Below are positions 50,119-61,384 of a stretch of 64,000 bases of DNA, in pieces. Below the pieces are notes generated by a model. That model ran no database searches. It saw nothing but the letters and a program-made list of their open reading frames with translations, and was not told where the DNA came from. This stretch comes from Physella acuta. Lineage: Eukaryota; Mollusca; Gastropoda; Physidae. The DNA lies in assembly GCF_028476545.1 (NCBI RefSeq), contig NW_026732533.1:312001-376000 (forward strand), read 5' to 3'. Position numbers and translations under genes: made by a program. Position 1 is the first letter of the stretch. Each line of letters begins with the position of its first letter.

Positions 50119-51429
50119 GTGTATGGGACAGGTTGATAGGGTTGGTTTAGTGCACGTGTTTGGGTTGTTCGCCCTGTTATGTTAGGGTTGGTGTAGTGGA
50201 GGCCCTACAAAGCAGGGTTGTTTGGTGTATAAAGTGGGGTTGGCTGGTGAGGTCAACAAGGTAAGGATGGTACGAAGGCAAGTTGGGTGTGTGTGTGGGG
50301 TGGGGAGTGGGAGGAACTGAACGGACGGCATATCACGCCTGCTCAAGTTCTACCATGACTGGGCACCAAAGAGCTCCACTAAAGCTCCGTCTTCTGTCTC
50401 ATGCCGCAAATTCGTCGCTTAGTTAAATTGTATTAGATCTGTTGTAAGATTTCAGGGGAAGCGACACCGTTAAATCGCGTTACTTCTAACACTGATTGCT
50501 CTCTCCCCTGCGACCAACTGGCACACGTACAAGCGCTGATTGACGTGGCCAGGTACAAGTAATCTGCGCGCGGCACCATCAGCGGGTCATGCGCAGAACA
50601 AGTCAGTTGAAACACGGATGCCGATGTCAGGTAGATAATTAATTAACAACATAATTTATTACAAATGGAGAAGGAGCGATAATGATAATCATTTTTTGGC
50701 CGTATGAGAAGTTCACATTAGCATGTGACGTACGTTTGATCCGAACCTGATTTGAAAGGAACAATTTGTATTTGAGTTTCTTTCAGACATCTTTTCTTTT
50801 CAGGACCACTACCCTTAACTCCTCCCCTCCCCCACCCGATCACGTCAACCCCACCATCCCACCCCCATTCCCACAATAATGTATATTGAAAAGCTATACT
50901 TTAAGTGATGTCCCCTCCCCCCTAGAAAAATGTGATGTCCCTCTCCCCCCTAGAAAATGTATGAAAGAAACCCTGCCAGCGTTTCGTACACACATTTCAC
51001 ATAACAAATGTACAACAAACTTGCTACCAACCCCCTTCCTCTATGTATGCGGTCGGCACAAAATTGTTGTTATAACAACGTTAAGAAACTCCGATAGGGT
51101 TTTTTCTTCTATGAGGAATTGTGCCCTTGGCATAGTCTGTTTCAAACCGAGGCTGAAGTACTCAACACACGAAGACAACAACACAGAAAGTTAAACCATT
51201 CTTCCATGACATCATGTACTGGAAGGAAACAAAGTCCCCCCCCCCCAACCCTCCCTTCTTTAAATAAAACCACACAAGAAGATAAACAAAAAATATGCAG
51301 TGCCGATTCTATTCGACGATTGAAGAATGCTTTCAGCTGCCGGCCGACGTGTAAAAAATGGTTTCCACACGGGACCGGCAGGGGGCCTGCATCCACCGAG
51401 ATTAGAAAAGTTTATACCGGAACTTAGAT
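50119..51429. other. Non-coding stretch; fragment of MITE family 2
   Basis: 50,770-50,975 has GAGTTTCTTTCAGACATCTT at one end and ATGAAAGAAACCCTGCC at the other, with CCCTCCCCCCTAGAAAATGT inside, resembling a decayed family 2 MITE. The rest has short frames with no domain. Confidence 0.45.
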
Positions 51430-51640
51430 GTCTCGAGAATCGAATGAATAAATAAACTCCGGGGCGGCGCTAGGGTCGGGATGAAAGACGCCCAGCGCCA
51501 CCTGCCTGTCTGTCCGATGGCGTCCTGGTCTGTCGCTCGCCTCGCATGACGTCACTGCGTCAGGGCCGCGCGTCATTTCGACGCAGCTTAAAAACCGCTG
51601 CGTTCATTTCCGCGTGTGGACATAACGGCTTCGCCAATTG
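51430..51640. promoter_or_regulatory. CpG-rich patch with CRE and CCAAT-like motifs, possible promoter
   Basis: Richer in GC and CpG than its surroundings (CAGGGCCGCGCGTCATTTCG). It has TGACGTCA at 51,547-51,554, a nearby CTGCGTCAG and CCAATTGG near 51,634. It is 3 kb upstream of the first receptor exon seen, but no first exon was found, so assignment to any gene is speculative. Confidence 0.3.
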
Positions 51641-51669
51641 GGCTTTGCTAAAACGACATGATCTGTCTT

Positions 51670-52050
51670 ACGCTTCAAATCTTCTGGAATACGGTTCTCT
51701 CCTTCGTAAATAAAGGGACAGGCTTGCAGTGTCTGATGCAGTTAAGTTTCATTCAGAATCTTCTGGAATACGGTTAACTCCTCCGTAAATAGGGGGACAG
51801 GCTTGCAGTGTCTGATTCAGTAAAGTACCATTTAAAATCTTCTGGAATACAGCTCTCTCCCCAGTAAATAAAGGGACAGTGTCTGATGCAATAAGTATCA
51901 TTTAGAATCTTCTGGAATACGGTTAACTCCTCCGTAAATACAGGGACAAGCTTGCAGTGTCTGATGCAGTTAAGTTTCATTCAGAATCTTCTGGAATACG
52001 GCTCTTTCCCCCGTAAATAGAAGGACAGTTTCTGATGCAGTTAGTACCAT
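51670..52050. repeat. About 75-bp repeat, five copies
   Basis: AATCTTCTGGAATACGGTTA with CTCCTCCGTAAATA, GGGACAGGCTTGCAGTGTCT and GATGCAGTTAAGT recurs five times with small deletions. Confidence 0.9.
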
Positions 52051-52054
52051 TTGG

Positions 52055-52578
52055 AACCTTATGGGGCAGGTGAAATAGAGTTCACCTATTTCTATGACCC
52101 CCGCATATGAAAGGATCGTTTGGTGAGTAATATGCTCTACCGCATTTACACTCCCTAACGCAGAGGCGTAGCGATGGGGGGGGGGGGGGGCAGGGGGGAC
52201 ATATGTCCCCGGGCGCCGACCTTAGGGGCGCTAAAATGGGTTGTAAAAACAAATTAAAATGTCATTTTAGCTGCATTTTTTCAGTTGCACGAGGGGGGGG
52301 GGGGTGTGCAAATAGAAAGTTTGAGGGGGGGGGGTGCAAATAAAAAAGTTGAGGGGTGAGGGTGCAAATCGAAAATTTCGTCACAAGGGGGGTGCCAAAT
52401 TGAAAGTTTGTCACCGGGCGCCGGGAAGGGTCGCTACGCCTCTGCCCAAACGTGAGTTCAGTACCCATTAAAGCTGGGTTTACTCAGGCACTTCTTACAG
52501 ACTCAAGCCCGGGATCCGCACTCGAGACTTTAGTGTAACCAGCCGGACGCTCTACAGTTTGACCATGCCGTCCCCTTT
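52055..52578 (-). mobile_element. tRNA-derived SINE, family A, copy 4, split by a MITE
   Basis: The 3' part on minus is at 52,055-52,160 and the tRNA-like head at 52,445-52,578 (B box near 52,505, GACGGCATGGTCAAACTGTA on minus). Family 1 MITE copy D lies between, so the SINE is older than the MITE insertion. Confidence 0.82.
52161..52444. mobile_element. Short hAT-type MITE, family 1, copy D
   Basis: Ends CAGAGGCGTAGCGATGG and GGTCGCTACGCCTCTG; 8-bp target duplication with one mismatch (CCCTAACG / CCCAAACG), lying inside SINE sequence. The interior, CCCCGGGCGCCG…GGGTGCAAATCGAAA, matches copies A and B. Confidence 0.9.
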
Positions 52579-53119
52579 TAGTTACATTAGTACCCTCTAA
52601 ATGCGGGACTTTCTTGTGGAAATTATCTACTCATAAGATTGCCTCGTCGCTTTAAACCTCACATTATCATACCAGCGCTATCTAACTAAAGCCATAAAAA
52701 TGATGGGGAACATGTTATGAGGTTTTTATTATTTATGTATTTTTATAGCACTGTGACATTTTGATACATCCTGGCTGGTTTAGAGATTAGTGTTTGATGG
52801 CTGGTTGCTGGGTAGCTTCGGGTTGGAAACAGGCAATACGCATGAGTTTTATTGCTAGGCAATGTGGATCTAAAAAACTAATCTCAATTCACGTGGAAAA
52901 TTGATTAATTGAAGGGCAACAAGATTTAGTCTCAAATTATTTTGGTCTTTAAAATGGAAGAGAATTTGCCTAAATTGTGCCAACATGGCAAGCCGTCCAC
53001 GTAAAACTGTCGGTTGTGTAAGGAGAAGGCGTTGATCTGGCATTTAGTAATAGCGCTGTCTTTGATTAAATTGATTGTTGTAGATTACAGCTGTGTTTGA
53101 AGTGGTTAAAATGCTCATT

Positions 53120-53440
53120 TATAGTAGTACTGCCTAAGAAGTACTACTTCCCCAAAGTATTACTACTATAAAGTACTTACGTCCCAAAGCACCACTACCA
53201 CAAAGTACTTCTTCCACAAATCACTATTGCCTGAAAGTACTAAAGCCACAAAGTACTACACCAACAAAGTAATACAGCAGAAAAGTACTACAGGCTCAAA
53301 GTCCTACAGGCACAAAGTACTACACCCACAAAGTACTACACTAACAAAGTAATACAGCAGCAAAGTACTACAGACTCAAAGTCCTACAGGCACAAAGTAC
53401 TACACCCACAAAGTACTTTACAGCCACAAAGCATTACAGC
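53120..53440. repeat. CACAAAGTACTACAGC degenerate repeat
   Basis: About 20 copies of a 13-17-bp unit with core AAAGTACTAC. 52,579-53,119 before it shows no feature. Confidence 0.85.
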
Positions 53441-53689
53441 AACGGATCAGCAGGTACTCACATTCCCGCTAGATGGCGCCTGTAATTAAACTTTGTCTTA
53501 TCTACACCAGAGCGCGTGGATGTCGCCTTATCCGCTCATTATCTCCCTTAATCTCTGGCGATGTCTTTATGGCGATACATGATTTCTATTTATAGCCAAG
53601 GTTTGACTCTGGTGAGTCCATAACCCAGCTCTCAATCTCATTGGTCAGTTTGTGATACGTGACCTGCTAGCTTGACCACTGGTCTAGCT

Positions 53690-54170
53690 GGTTGTGTGTC
53701 CGTTGCTCTATATAGGAGTTGTGTGTCAGTTGCTTTAGGAGTTGTGTGTCAGTTGCTTTAGGAGTTGTGTGTCAGTTGCTTTAGGAGTTGTGTGTCAGTT
53801 GCTTTAGGAGTTGTGTGTCAGTTGCTTTAGGAGTTGTGTGTCAGTTGCCCTAGGAGTTGTGTGTCAGTTGCTTTAGGTGTTGTGTGTCAGTTGCTTTAGG
53901 AGTTGTGTGTCAGTTGCTTTAGGAGTTGTGTGTGTGTTGCTCTAGTTGTGTGTCAGTTGCTTTAGGAGTTGTGTGTCAGTTGCTCTATGAGTTGTGTGTC
54001 AGTTGCTTTAGGAGTTGTGTGTCAGTTGCTCTATGAGTTGTGTGTCAGTTGCTTTAGGAGTTGTGTGTCAGTTGCCCTAGGAGTTGTGTGTCAGTTGCCC
54101 TAGGAGTTGTGTGTCAGTTGCTTTAGGAGTTGTGTGTCAGTTGCTTTAGGAGTTGCGTATCAGTTGCTCT
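53690..54170. repeat. 23-bp minisatellite
   Basis: About 20 copies of AGTTGTGTGTCAGTTGCTTT plus AGG; it stops at the left end of the hAT-type element. Confidence 0.95.
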
Positions 54171-54174
54171 AGGA

Positions 54175-55143
54175 CAGGGGTCTCCAAACTTTTCTGCCCG
54201 AGGGCCACATTAACTATCAAATATCAGTTCGGGGGCCAGAGTTTCTTTAAGACATCTCTTCAGGGTCGTGTCGCCGCCCCCTCCCAACGAAATATAATAT
54301 ATGTAGAAATATATACAAATTTCAAGTGTCCATCACCCCCGCCCCCACCCGAGATCCACGTTTGCTCTCAAATTTTTTTTCACGTATTTCATTCTTGTAA
54401 ATGTTTGTTCACACAGGTATGTTGTTGGAAAATTTGAAAGGTACTTTGATGCAAAAGTTTTAATGTTAGGAAAGTCTATCTTGTGCAAAAACGGGTGACC
54501 AGAAAGAAGCGCAACGGAAAAAAAGCGCAACGGAAAAAATCGCAAAACAAAAAGCGCAACGAAAAAAAGCGCAAACGGAAAAAAGCGCAAAGAGAAAAAA
54601 GCGCACACAGAAAAAAGCGCAAACAGAAAAAAGCGCAAACGGAAAAAGCGCAAATGGAAACAAGCGCAAATGGAAAAAAAGCGCAAACGGAAAAAAATCG
54701 CAAACAGAAAATAGCGCACACAGAAAAAAAGCGCAAACAGAAAAAAGCGCAAACAGTCAAATGCGCAACCAGAAAAAACAACGAAAAATGTGCAAAAGAG
54801 AAATTTAGCACAAAGACCTATATCGACTAGATGACACATTTATACATGACTGTTAGGGCTGCTGTGAGAGTGTCGTGATTGATCACGTGATCTACTACCA
54901 TTTAAAGCGTACCACTACATGTGCATTCCCCTCACCACGATACAGGCGATAATCACTTTACACAATGCCTATTATTTTCTTGGTCAATAATTATTCAACT
55001 ACTATTCTCGTATAAATAAACATAAAACTATCCTTGATATCGACATTACACGAAGTATCTCTCACATTCTCCCTAGTCCGAACTACCTAGCTTGCATACC
55101 ACAACAACCCTTTCCTATGGCAAAACTAGTTTGGAGACCCCTG
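54175..55143. mobile_element. hAT-type non-autonomous element with a 17-bp internal repeat
   Basis: The termini CAGGGGTCTCCAAACTTTT and AGTTTGGAGACCCCTG are inverted repeats of the common hAT type. The left subterminal GCCCGAGGGCCACATTA fits the same type. No clear 8-bp target duplication is seen. Near 54,236 a family 2 MITE end is inserted. No transposase frame. Confidence 0.75.
54500..54790. repeat. 17-bp GAAAAAAGCGCAAACAG minisatellite
   Basis: About 17 copies inside the hAT-type element. The FFSVCAFF / KAQTEKS frames are composition only. Confidence 0.93.
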
Positions 55144-55256
55144 CACAACAGTATTGGGGGCTAACTGTTGTTGCATCTGTATATTTTTTGAGTCATTTCG
55201 AACAATAAATCGCCAAACGAACAGATCGTTCACGTATGAAGTGGATAGGTTGGTGG

Positions 55257-57009
55257 CAGTGCCGGGACCAGGTTATTTAGCGTCCTAGGCAAAACTTATT
55301 AAAATACCCCCTTTTTTCACAAATTAATTAATAATACATTTGTATAAAAAAACAATGAATTAAAAGTGGCATATTAATCTATATATATATAATTCTCTTC
55401 TGGGAGCCGTTAGAAAACAAGCTGCAAGCGCGCCTTTGCAGTCCCCTCTCTTCCTCTCTATCACTATCACTACCACCCCCACCCCACCCCCACATGATCT
55501 GGCGAGCTGTGGTTCACTCTAAATGTTTACAAATCGTAGAGCCGGGTTCGTTGAGGCTAGTAGGGGCAGATAATTTAGTTTGAAACGATTTTAAACTTAC
55601 AGGAGATAACTAAGAGGAGGCTGCTTTCACGGGGGGGGGGGGGGGGGGGTTGTAGGGTAGGGGTTGGGGAAAGGGGGGGGATTAGTATTTTAAAGCAAAT
55701 ATTTTCAGTGGCAGCATTGGTATTGTCGAATTCACAAATTATGAATTACTGAAAAGTAGACAATAAAACAACTAAATAGCGGCGTATGATACGCCGCGGG
55801 ACGGCTCGTTTATTATAAATTGCATAAACGTTATAATTAATATGTGGACTTCAAAATCAAATTTTACTTGCCTCCTTCGCCTGCAGACCTCCCAAGGTGA
55901 GTTTCAGAACGGAACACCTGTTTTAAGCTTGACTTGCTTTAGTTATAATTGTAAAATGTCTATATTGTGTGATTATGTAACGATGTTTAGTGTTTGAAAA
56001 TAAAAGGTTATAATTGTTATAGATTTCAGCCTACAATTATAATACTTTAGGAGGGGGTGAAAAATATTAAAAAGACACTTAATTAATCAGATGATTAATT
56101 TGCGACTAAAACGATTTTAGACGCATTAGTTGCACTGTCTCATTCTATATGTCTACTAATATTAAGTATTGCAATCTACAACGGCTACTGATGTATTTGT
56201 TTTTCAACTTGATAATGCTTAAAAAAAACAACTTACCAAACTATTTTGTTTAGAACTTCTGCTCTATATAATTTTTTACAATAGTAAATAATAACTTAAA
56301 GTTGTATTTATGAGTAAGCAGTCAATTTAAGGTGCAGGAATTTGAAATGAGTGTAGAGTTAAAGAACGAATTATCTCCCATTTTGAAATCCATGTACCAA
56401 AATTTCATTCAAGGGAAATAACTTTCACAAGAATAGCTAAATAAACCAAGTGTAACTAAGACATGCTTAAAAAACACAATAAAACTCTTTAAATTTCACT
56501 ACATACCTAAAACAACATACCTAAAACAAATTATTTTAATTATGTGACCTGTCAAAACAATATATTTTACCAATTGACTACTTAATTGTAGTTTGTTTGA
56601 AAGTATAAACACAGTGGCTTTATTTTAACATACTTCTAGTCAATATCGATGACATTCATTTGCCTTTTGAATGTACAGCGAGATAGAGATAAACAGCTAA
56701 TTTTGGATCCCAAAATAATGGGACACCTTTAAAAAAAATCAAATAGTAGTAGGGAGGTGGGTGTGCATTCTCACCAATGCGAATAAATAAATGAAGGCCC
56801 AATGTGGGGGTGCAAAATTGATAGTTCATCATGGCCGCCGAAATAGATCGCTACACCCTTGTATATTGCCATCTATAGTTTATAAAAGAAAATTAAAGTT
56901 AGTAATTATTAGGTACCTTTTGATAATGGCGATTACACATTCTTGCGCCCCACTAGGGATGGCGCCCTAGGCGACCGCCTAATTCGCCTTATAGGTAGCG
57001 CCGGCCCTG
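55257..57009. mobile_element. Possible long hAT-type relic
   Basis: The left end CAGTGCCGGGACCAGG and right end GGTAGCGCCGGCCCTG are imperfect inverted repeats of the CAGGGCCGGC type, with matching subterminal TAGCGTCCTAGGC and GCGCCCTAGGCG. Flanks share only GTTGG, so the target duplication is weak. The 1.75 kb interior is AT-rich with no transposase. Confidence 0.5.
55378..55812 (+). mobile_element. Possible non-autonomous Helitron-like element
   Basis: The left end, TCTATATATATATAATTCTC, resembles Helitron-2/Helentron 5' ends. The right side has two short hairpins, GGCGTATGATACGCC and GCCGCGGGACGGC, near 55,780-55,805. It would be nested in the hAT-like relic. The identity is by motif only. 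G runs occur at 55,631-55,648. Confidence 0.35.
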
Positions 57010-57099
57010 GTTGGCTTCATTGCGTTTGATGGGGGTAGCCTATAGATCCATGTTTTATGACGCTGACTTTGATTTTATTTGTCTTACGCTTTTCGTTTT

Positions 57100-57894
57100 T
57101 GTGCTACACTTTTGCTATTTCTAATATGTGACCTACTTAGGTTCAGTAATGTTTTATTTTGACATTGTATAATACCTTATATGGAATGATGGTGCAACTA
57201 CCTGGGGTTTTTCCACTGTCTTATTAAGGGTGTCTAGGACCCAGAAATTTTCCATTAAGATCTGATTGATTGATTCTGATCAGATGACCATCCCAACCAA
57301 TGGCTACATGAGTTGAGGATAACCTCCCCTGTGGCAGAAGTCTTTAACTGCACCGCACACTCGCCACACGTGGCAGTCTATCTTGATTAAGCGGTCTATT
57401 AGGACCAAGCCGTCCATATTGTCCGGCAATAGATTCTGACCATTTGAACGTGAGAGAACTTAAGTCCTGTGTGTGCTATGCTTTCTTAAGTTGATTTAGT
57501 CTTCTAGTATAAAATTACTTGTCGCCAAGTGATTCTTGAAGCTATAGCAGTGTTGTGTGGCCTGTGGCTATTTTTATACAGTGTTGAAATCTGTGATAGT
57601 GTTTTTTCTTACGCTTTGTAAGTTGGGTTTTGTTATTTCCTAAATTAAATATTTTATCTAGTTTAACCTTGTGTTCTGCCACAACTGTGTTCGCTTATTA
57701 AAGGTTGTATGCAGATTGGATGAGTGTTAACTTCAATAGTATCACTAGTTTTCCCTAGACATCGAGATCGAGCCCTAGTGTGTTGTTGAGTTAGTGTTCA
57801 TTCATTTAGGCTTTAAGTCATTTGCATATAACCCCGAAAAAAGAATCCGGGGACGTTCACCATCTATCTGGCTGATAGATAGGTAAACGTTACA
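57100..57894 (+). mobile_element. Probable 5' LTR of the retroelement (left edge uncertain)
   Basis: The right edge is set by …AACGTTACA directly before the primer-binding site. A TATA-like TTTTTATACAG is near 57,571. Without the other LTR the left edge is a guess. It lies just beyond the hAT-like relic. Confidence 0.45.
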
Positions 57895-57897
57895 AAG

Positions 57898-57915
57898 TGG
57901 GGGCTCGCCGAGATT
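57898..57915 (+). mobile_element. Primer-binding site resembling a tRNA-Pro acceptor end
   Basis: TGGGGGCTCG at the start is complementary to the CGAGCCC-CCA end of animal tRNA-Pro. The match weakens after ten bases. The position, three bases after the probable LTR end, is as expected. Confidence 0.6.
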
Positions 57916-58122
57916 TAATCTGTCGTTCCAGTTGTGGGTTATATCAGTTAAACACTAAGTTTAGTTTGATTTAGTTGTTTTTCTATCCAGTAGCGCCGTG
58001 TTATTGAAACGCGCGCAGGCTAGAGGTATCTAGGTCAATTGTCAGACGTGTCACGTCCTAGATTGAAGAGGTCAAGTACACGGCCCAACGCTCCGTGTTA
58101 AGTTAGTGAATCTAGGCTTGTT

Positions 58123-59450
58123 GTGTTTTTGAAAGTTAGTGTTATGGAGTCTTTTTTGGCTAATCCCATTTTTGAGGAGGTAGAAAAGTTGAGTAGAAAA
58201 GTTTTGATTAGTGTTGTTAAGGAATTGAAATTGGATTATTCTGTTACGCAGAAGTCAGAGGTGTTGAGAGATAAAATTGTTGTTCATTTTATTAATGAAG
58301 GAGTATTTGATGAAAGTTTGTTGGCTGGTGTGTTACTCCGCGAGGAGAAACCTCTAGAGAAGGTAGAATTAGAAGCTAGAATTGCTTTAGAGAAGGAGAA
58401 AGTTGCTTTAGAGAAGGAGAAAGTTGCTTTAGAGAAACAGGAGTTAGAGGCTAAAATTGCTTTAGATAAGAGGAGGTTGGAATTAGAGTTTGGTCAAGTT
58501 AGTGATGTCACTTCTCTGGTAGATCCAAAAAAGTTGTCGGTGGGGCAAGTGATTGCCAAATTTGGGAAATTAGTTCCTAAATTTGATGAAACAGATTTGG
58601 TCGTTTTCTTTAACTCGTTTGAGAGTTTAGCGAAGACATGTGAATGGCCCGAAACTTCCATTACTGCTTTATTGAGCTCGGTCCTTACTGGGAAAGCTGC
58701 AAAAACATACCAGGCACTCTCTCACGACGTTCAAAATAACTATAGTTTGGTCAAGACTGCCATTTTGAAGGCCTACGAACTGACGCCCGAGGCCTATCGG
58801 ACAAAATTCCGAACACTCCGCAAGTTACCCACTCAATCATATGTGGAATTTCTCTTTGAAAAGGAGAAAATATTCTCAAGGTGGCTACACTCTGAGGAAG
58901 TTTCTGAGTTTGAGAAACTCAGGTCACTTATCCTAAGGGAAGAATTCCTAACGTCCCTGCCTGAAGAGATACGACTACACATACTGGATAACAAGATAAT
59001 TGACATCCGGAAGGCTGCTGAGTCGGCTGACACATATATGTTGGTGCATAAGAAACCACCAGTGTCAGGAAACCGCCTCAACCCCGTGCTTCCCCTTTTT
59101 GGCAGCAATCCTCCTGTTGGCCAACACGTGAAGGCATCACAGTCCAGAGAGAACCCAAGATCAACTCTCAATCGTCGAGCAGTATGCCAGTTCTGCAAAA
59201 GACCTGGTCATCATGTCAAGGACTGTTACAAACGTCGTCAATATAACAGAGAGGTGGTGCGTGCTTCTGCGCGCTATGCTCTATCCCCTCAAGCAGCCAG
59301 TTCAACTATGAACTCTAGAATTCTAAAGGACTCTAACCCTAAGTGTCCGCAAGAAGGTAGTCAAGTCTCCACACATTATGTGCAGTCACATTTTGACTGT
59401 TCTCGCCACCATCCAGTTTCTGCCGAGTCTACCGATCTCGAGGGATCGAG
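58123..59450 (+). mobile_element. Retroelement gag region
   Basis: The start is at 58,123 or the in-frame ATG at 58,144. Residues about 80-125 form a Glu/Lys-rich coiled coil (LEKEKVALEKEKVALEKQ). The capsid part near residues 225-305 (SYVEFLFEKEKIFSRW, EEFLTSLPEEIRLHI) resembles the SCAN fold group. A CCHC knuckle CQFCKRPGHHVKDC is at about residue 355. Confidence 0.88.
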
Positions 59451-59900
59451 AAAAGTTGACTTTTCATCTTTTATTGCCGAAGCCATTATTAGCAAACCAG
59501 GTGATCCGTTGTCTCAGCGAAATATCACCGTCCTAAGAGACACAGGAGCGTCACAATCACTTCTTTTGAAAAGTTCAATGGACATTACACCAGAGACGAA
59601 CACCGGAAATATTTCCATTATCCAGGGAGTGGGGACAAAATCTACTGTCGTCCCTCTACACAAGTTTGCCCTGAAACATCATCTCGTCGAAGGTGAGGTC
59701 ATTTTAGGTGTGATAGATAGTATTCCAGTCCCAGGAGTACACCTACTTCTAGGGAATGACCTTGCGGGAAGCAAAGTATACCCCTGTACGGTTTCAGACC
59801 CTTTGTCAACAGTTCCAGATAATGATAACGAACTGTATCCTGCATGTGCGGTGACAAGAAGCCAGACCAAACAATTAGCTGACACAACGTCTGAACCACA
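59450..59900 (+). mobile_element. Retroelement aspartic protease
   Basis: The active-site loop ITVLRDTGASQSLLL is near residue 473 of the gag frame, followed by VILGVIDSIPVPGVHLLLGN, the flap and the LLG motif of retroviral-type proteases. Confidence 0.88.
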
Positions 59901-59989
59901 CCTACCATCATCGTCAAGAAATTCGACTCCCAAACTGGAGTCTATGCTTCCAGAGAACACAAGCCTGGGCTTACCCCTGAGGATATCTC

Positions 59990-61370
59990 AGGAAGACATC
60001 ATTAAAGCTCAACAAGTCGACGCGGAACTCAAAGCAATGGTCGAAAAATCTCTATCATCTGACGATGGGGAATATTTCTCCGAGAACGGCCTCTTCTTTC
60101 GTCGCTCTGTACCAGTGGATGCCTCACCAGCCGAACCATGGTTGGGTAAAAACCAGCTGTGGGTCCCTCCACCTTATCGGCATGAAATACTTAAGCTGGC
60201 ACATGACCATCCAATGTCAGCGCACCCAGGAGTCACTAAAACGGCGGCGAAAATCCAAGAACTGTTCTTTTGGCCCAAAATGAGAAATTATGTGTCGCGT
60301 TACTGTAAAAGTTGCACGAACTGTCAGTTGGCCGGAAAACCAAACCAGAAAATTCCTAAGGCCCCTTTGAGTCCGATTCCTGTATTAGAAGAACCCTTTT
60401 CTAAAATCGTCATGGACTGTGTAGGTCCCTTGCCTAAAACCAAGGCGGGCAACGAGTACCTACTTACCTTTATGTGTTCAAGTACCCGTTTTCCCGAGGC
60501 GTTCCCCTTACGGAACATTAAGGCAAAGACTGTAGTCAGAGCCATGACCCGGTTCTTCACTACCTTTGGATTACCTAGAATCGTGCAAACAGATCAAGGC
60601 AGCAACTTCACCAGTCACCATTTTCAGGAAGCACTAGCCAAGCTAGGCGTTACCCACATCACCAGCTCAGCCTACCACCCCCAGTCTCAAGGCGTACTTG
60701 AGAGGTTCCACCAAACCCTCAAAACCATGCTAAGAACATTCGCTAAAAGTAACACCCAATGGGATGAGTCTGTTCCTTGGATTATTTTCGCTGCGAGGGA
60801 CTGTGTCCAGGACTCTTTAGGCTACTCTCCTTTTCAACTTGTGTTTGGACATTCTGTCCGAGGTCCCCTGAAGCTGATCCACGAACGTTGGACAGGTACC
60901 AGTGATCATCCAGTGGAAAACTGACGATTTTCACGTTCGACTGAAAGCCGTGTGCGAAATGGCTCACAAGAACTTAAGAAAGGCCCAAGTGAGAATGAAA
61001 GGACTGTATGATAAGAGTTCTCGTAAACGAACATTCAATCCAGGCGAGAAAGTTCTTGTGCTAGTGCCTAATCTGAACAATGCGTTATCCTTGAGATATT
61101 GTGGACCCTTTACTGTGCATTCAAAATTAAGTGATTTGAACTATGTTGTCAATACGCCTGACAGAAGAAAGAAACAGACCGTGTATCATGTTAACTCACT
61201 GAAAAAGTATTATGATAATTGTAACAATTTTCATTCCACAGCTAAAATTACTTTACCTGTATGTTCAAATGTTTCTGATGATGTGATACATGATAAATTG
61301 AAACCCCCAAAATTGGTAAATTCTTCCTTTTTAGATAATTTGAATGTCCACCTTATGCATTTGTCCACAT
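59990..61370 (+). mobile_element. Retroelement integrase
   Basis: An H-H-C-C zinc finger (HDHPMSAHPG…SCTNC), a DDE core (VMDCVGPL, QTDQGSNF, GVLERFHQ) and a C-terminal GPY/F-like module (LRYCGPFTVHSK…VYHVNSLKKYY). It lies ahead of reverse transcriptase. Confidence 0.9.
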
Positions 61371-61384
61371 AGGAAAGCCATAAA

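Noticed and set aside
48966-51396. Short minus-strand frames upstream of LDLa 1 as candidate signal-peptide exons
   Set aside because: None has a hydrophobic N-terminal core followed by a phase 1 donor.
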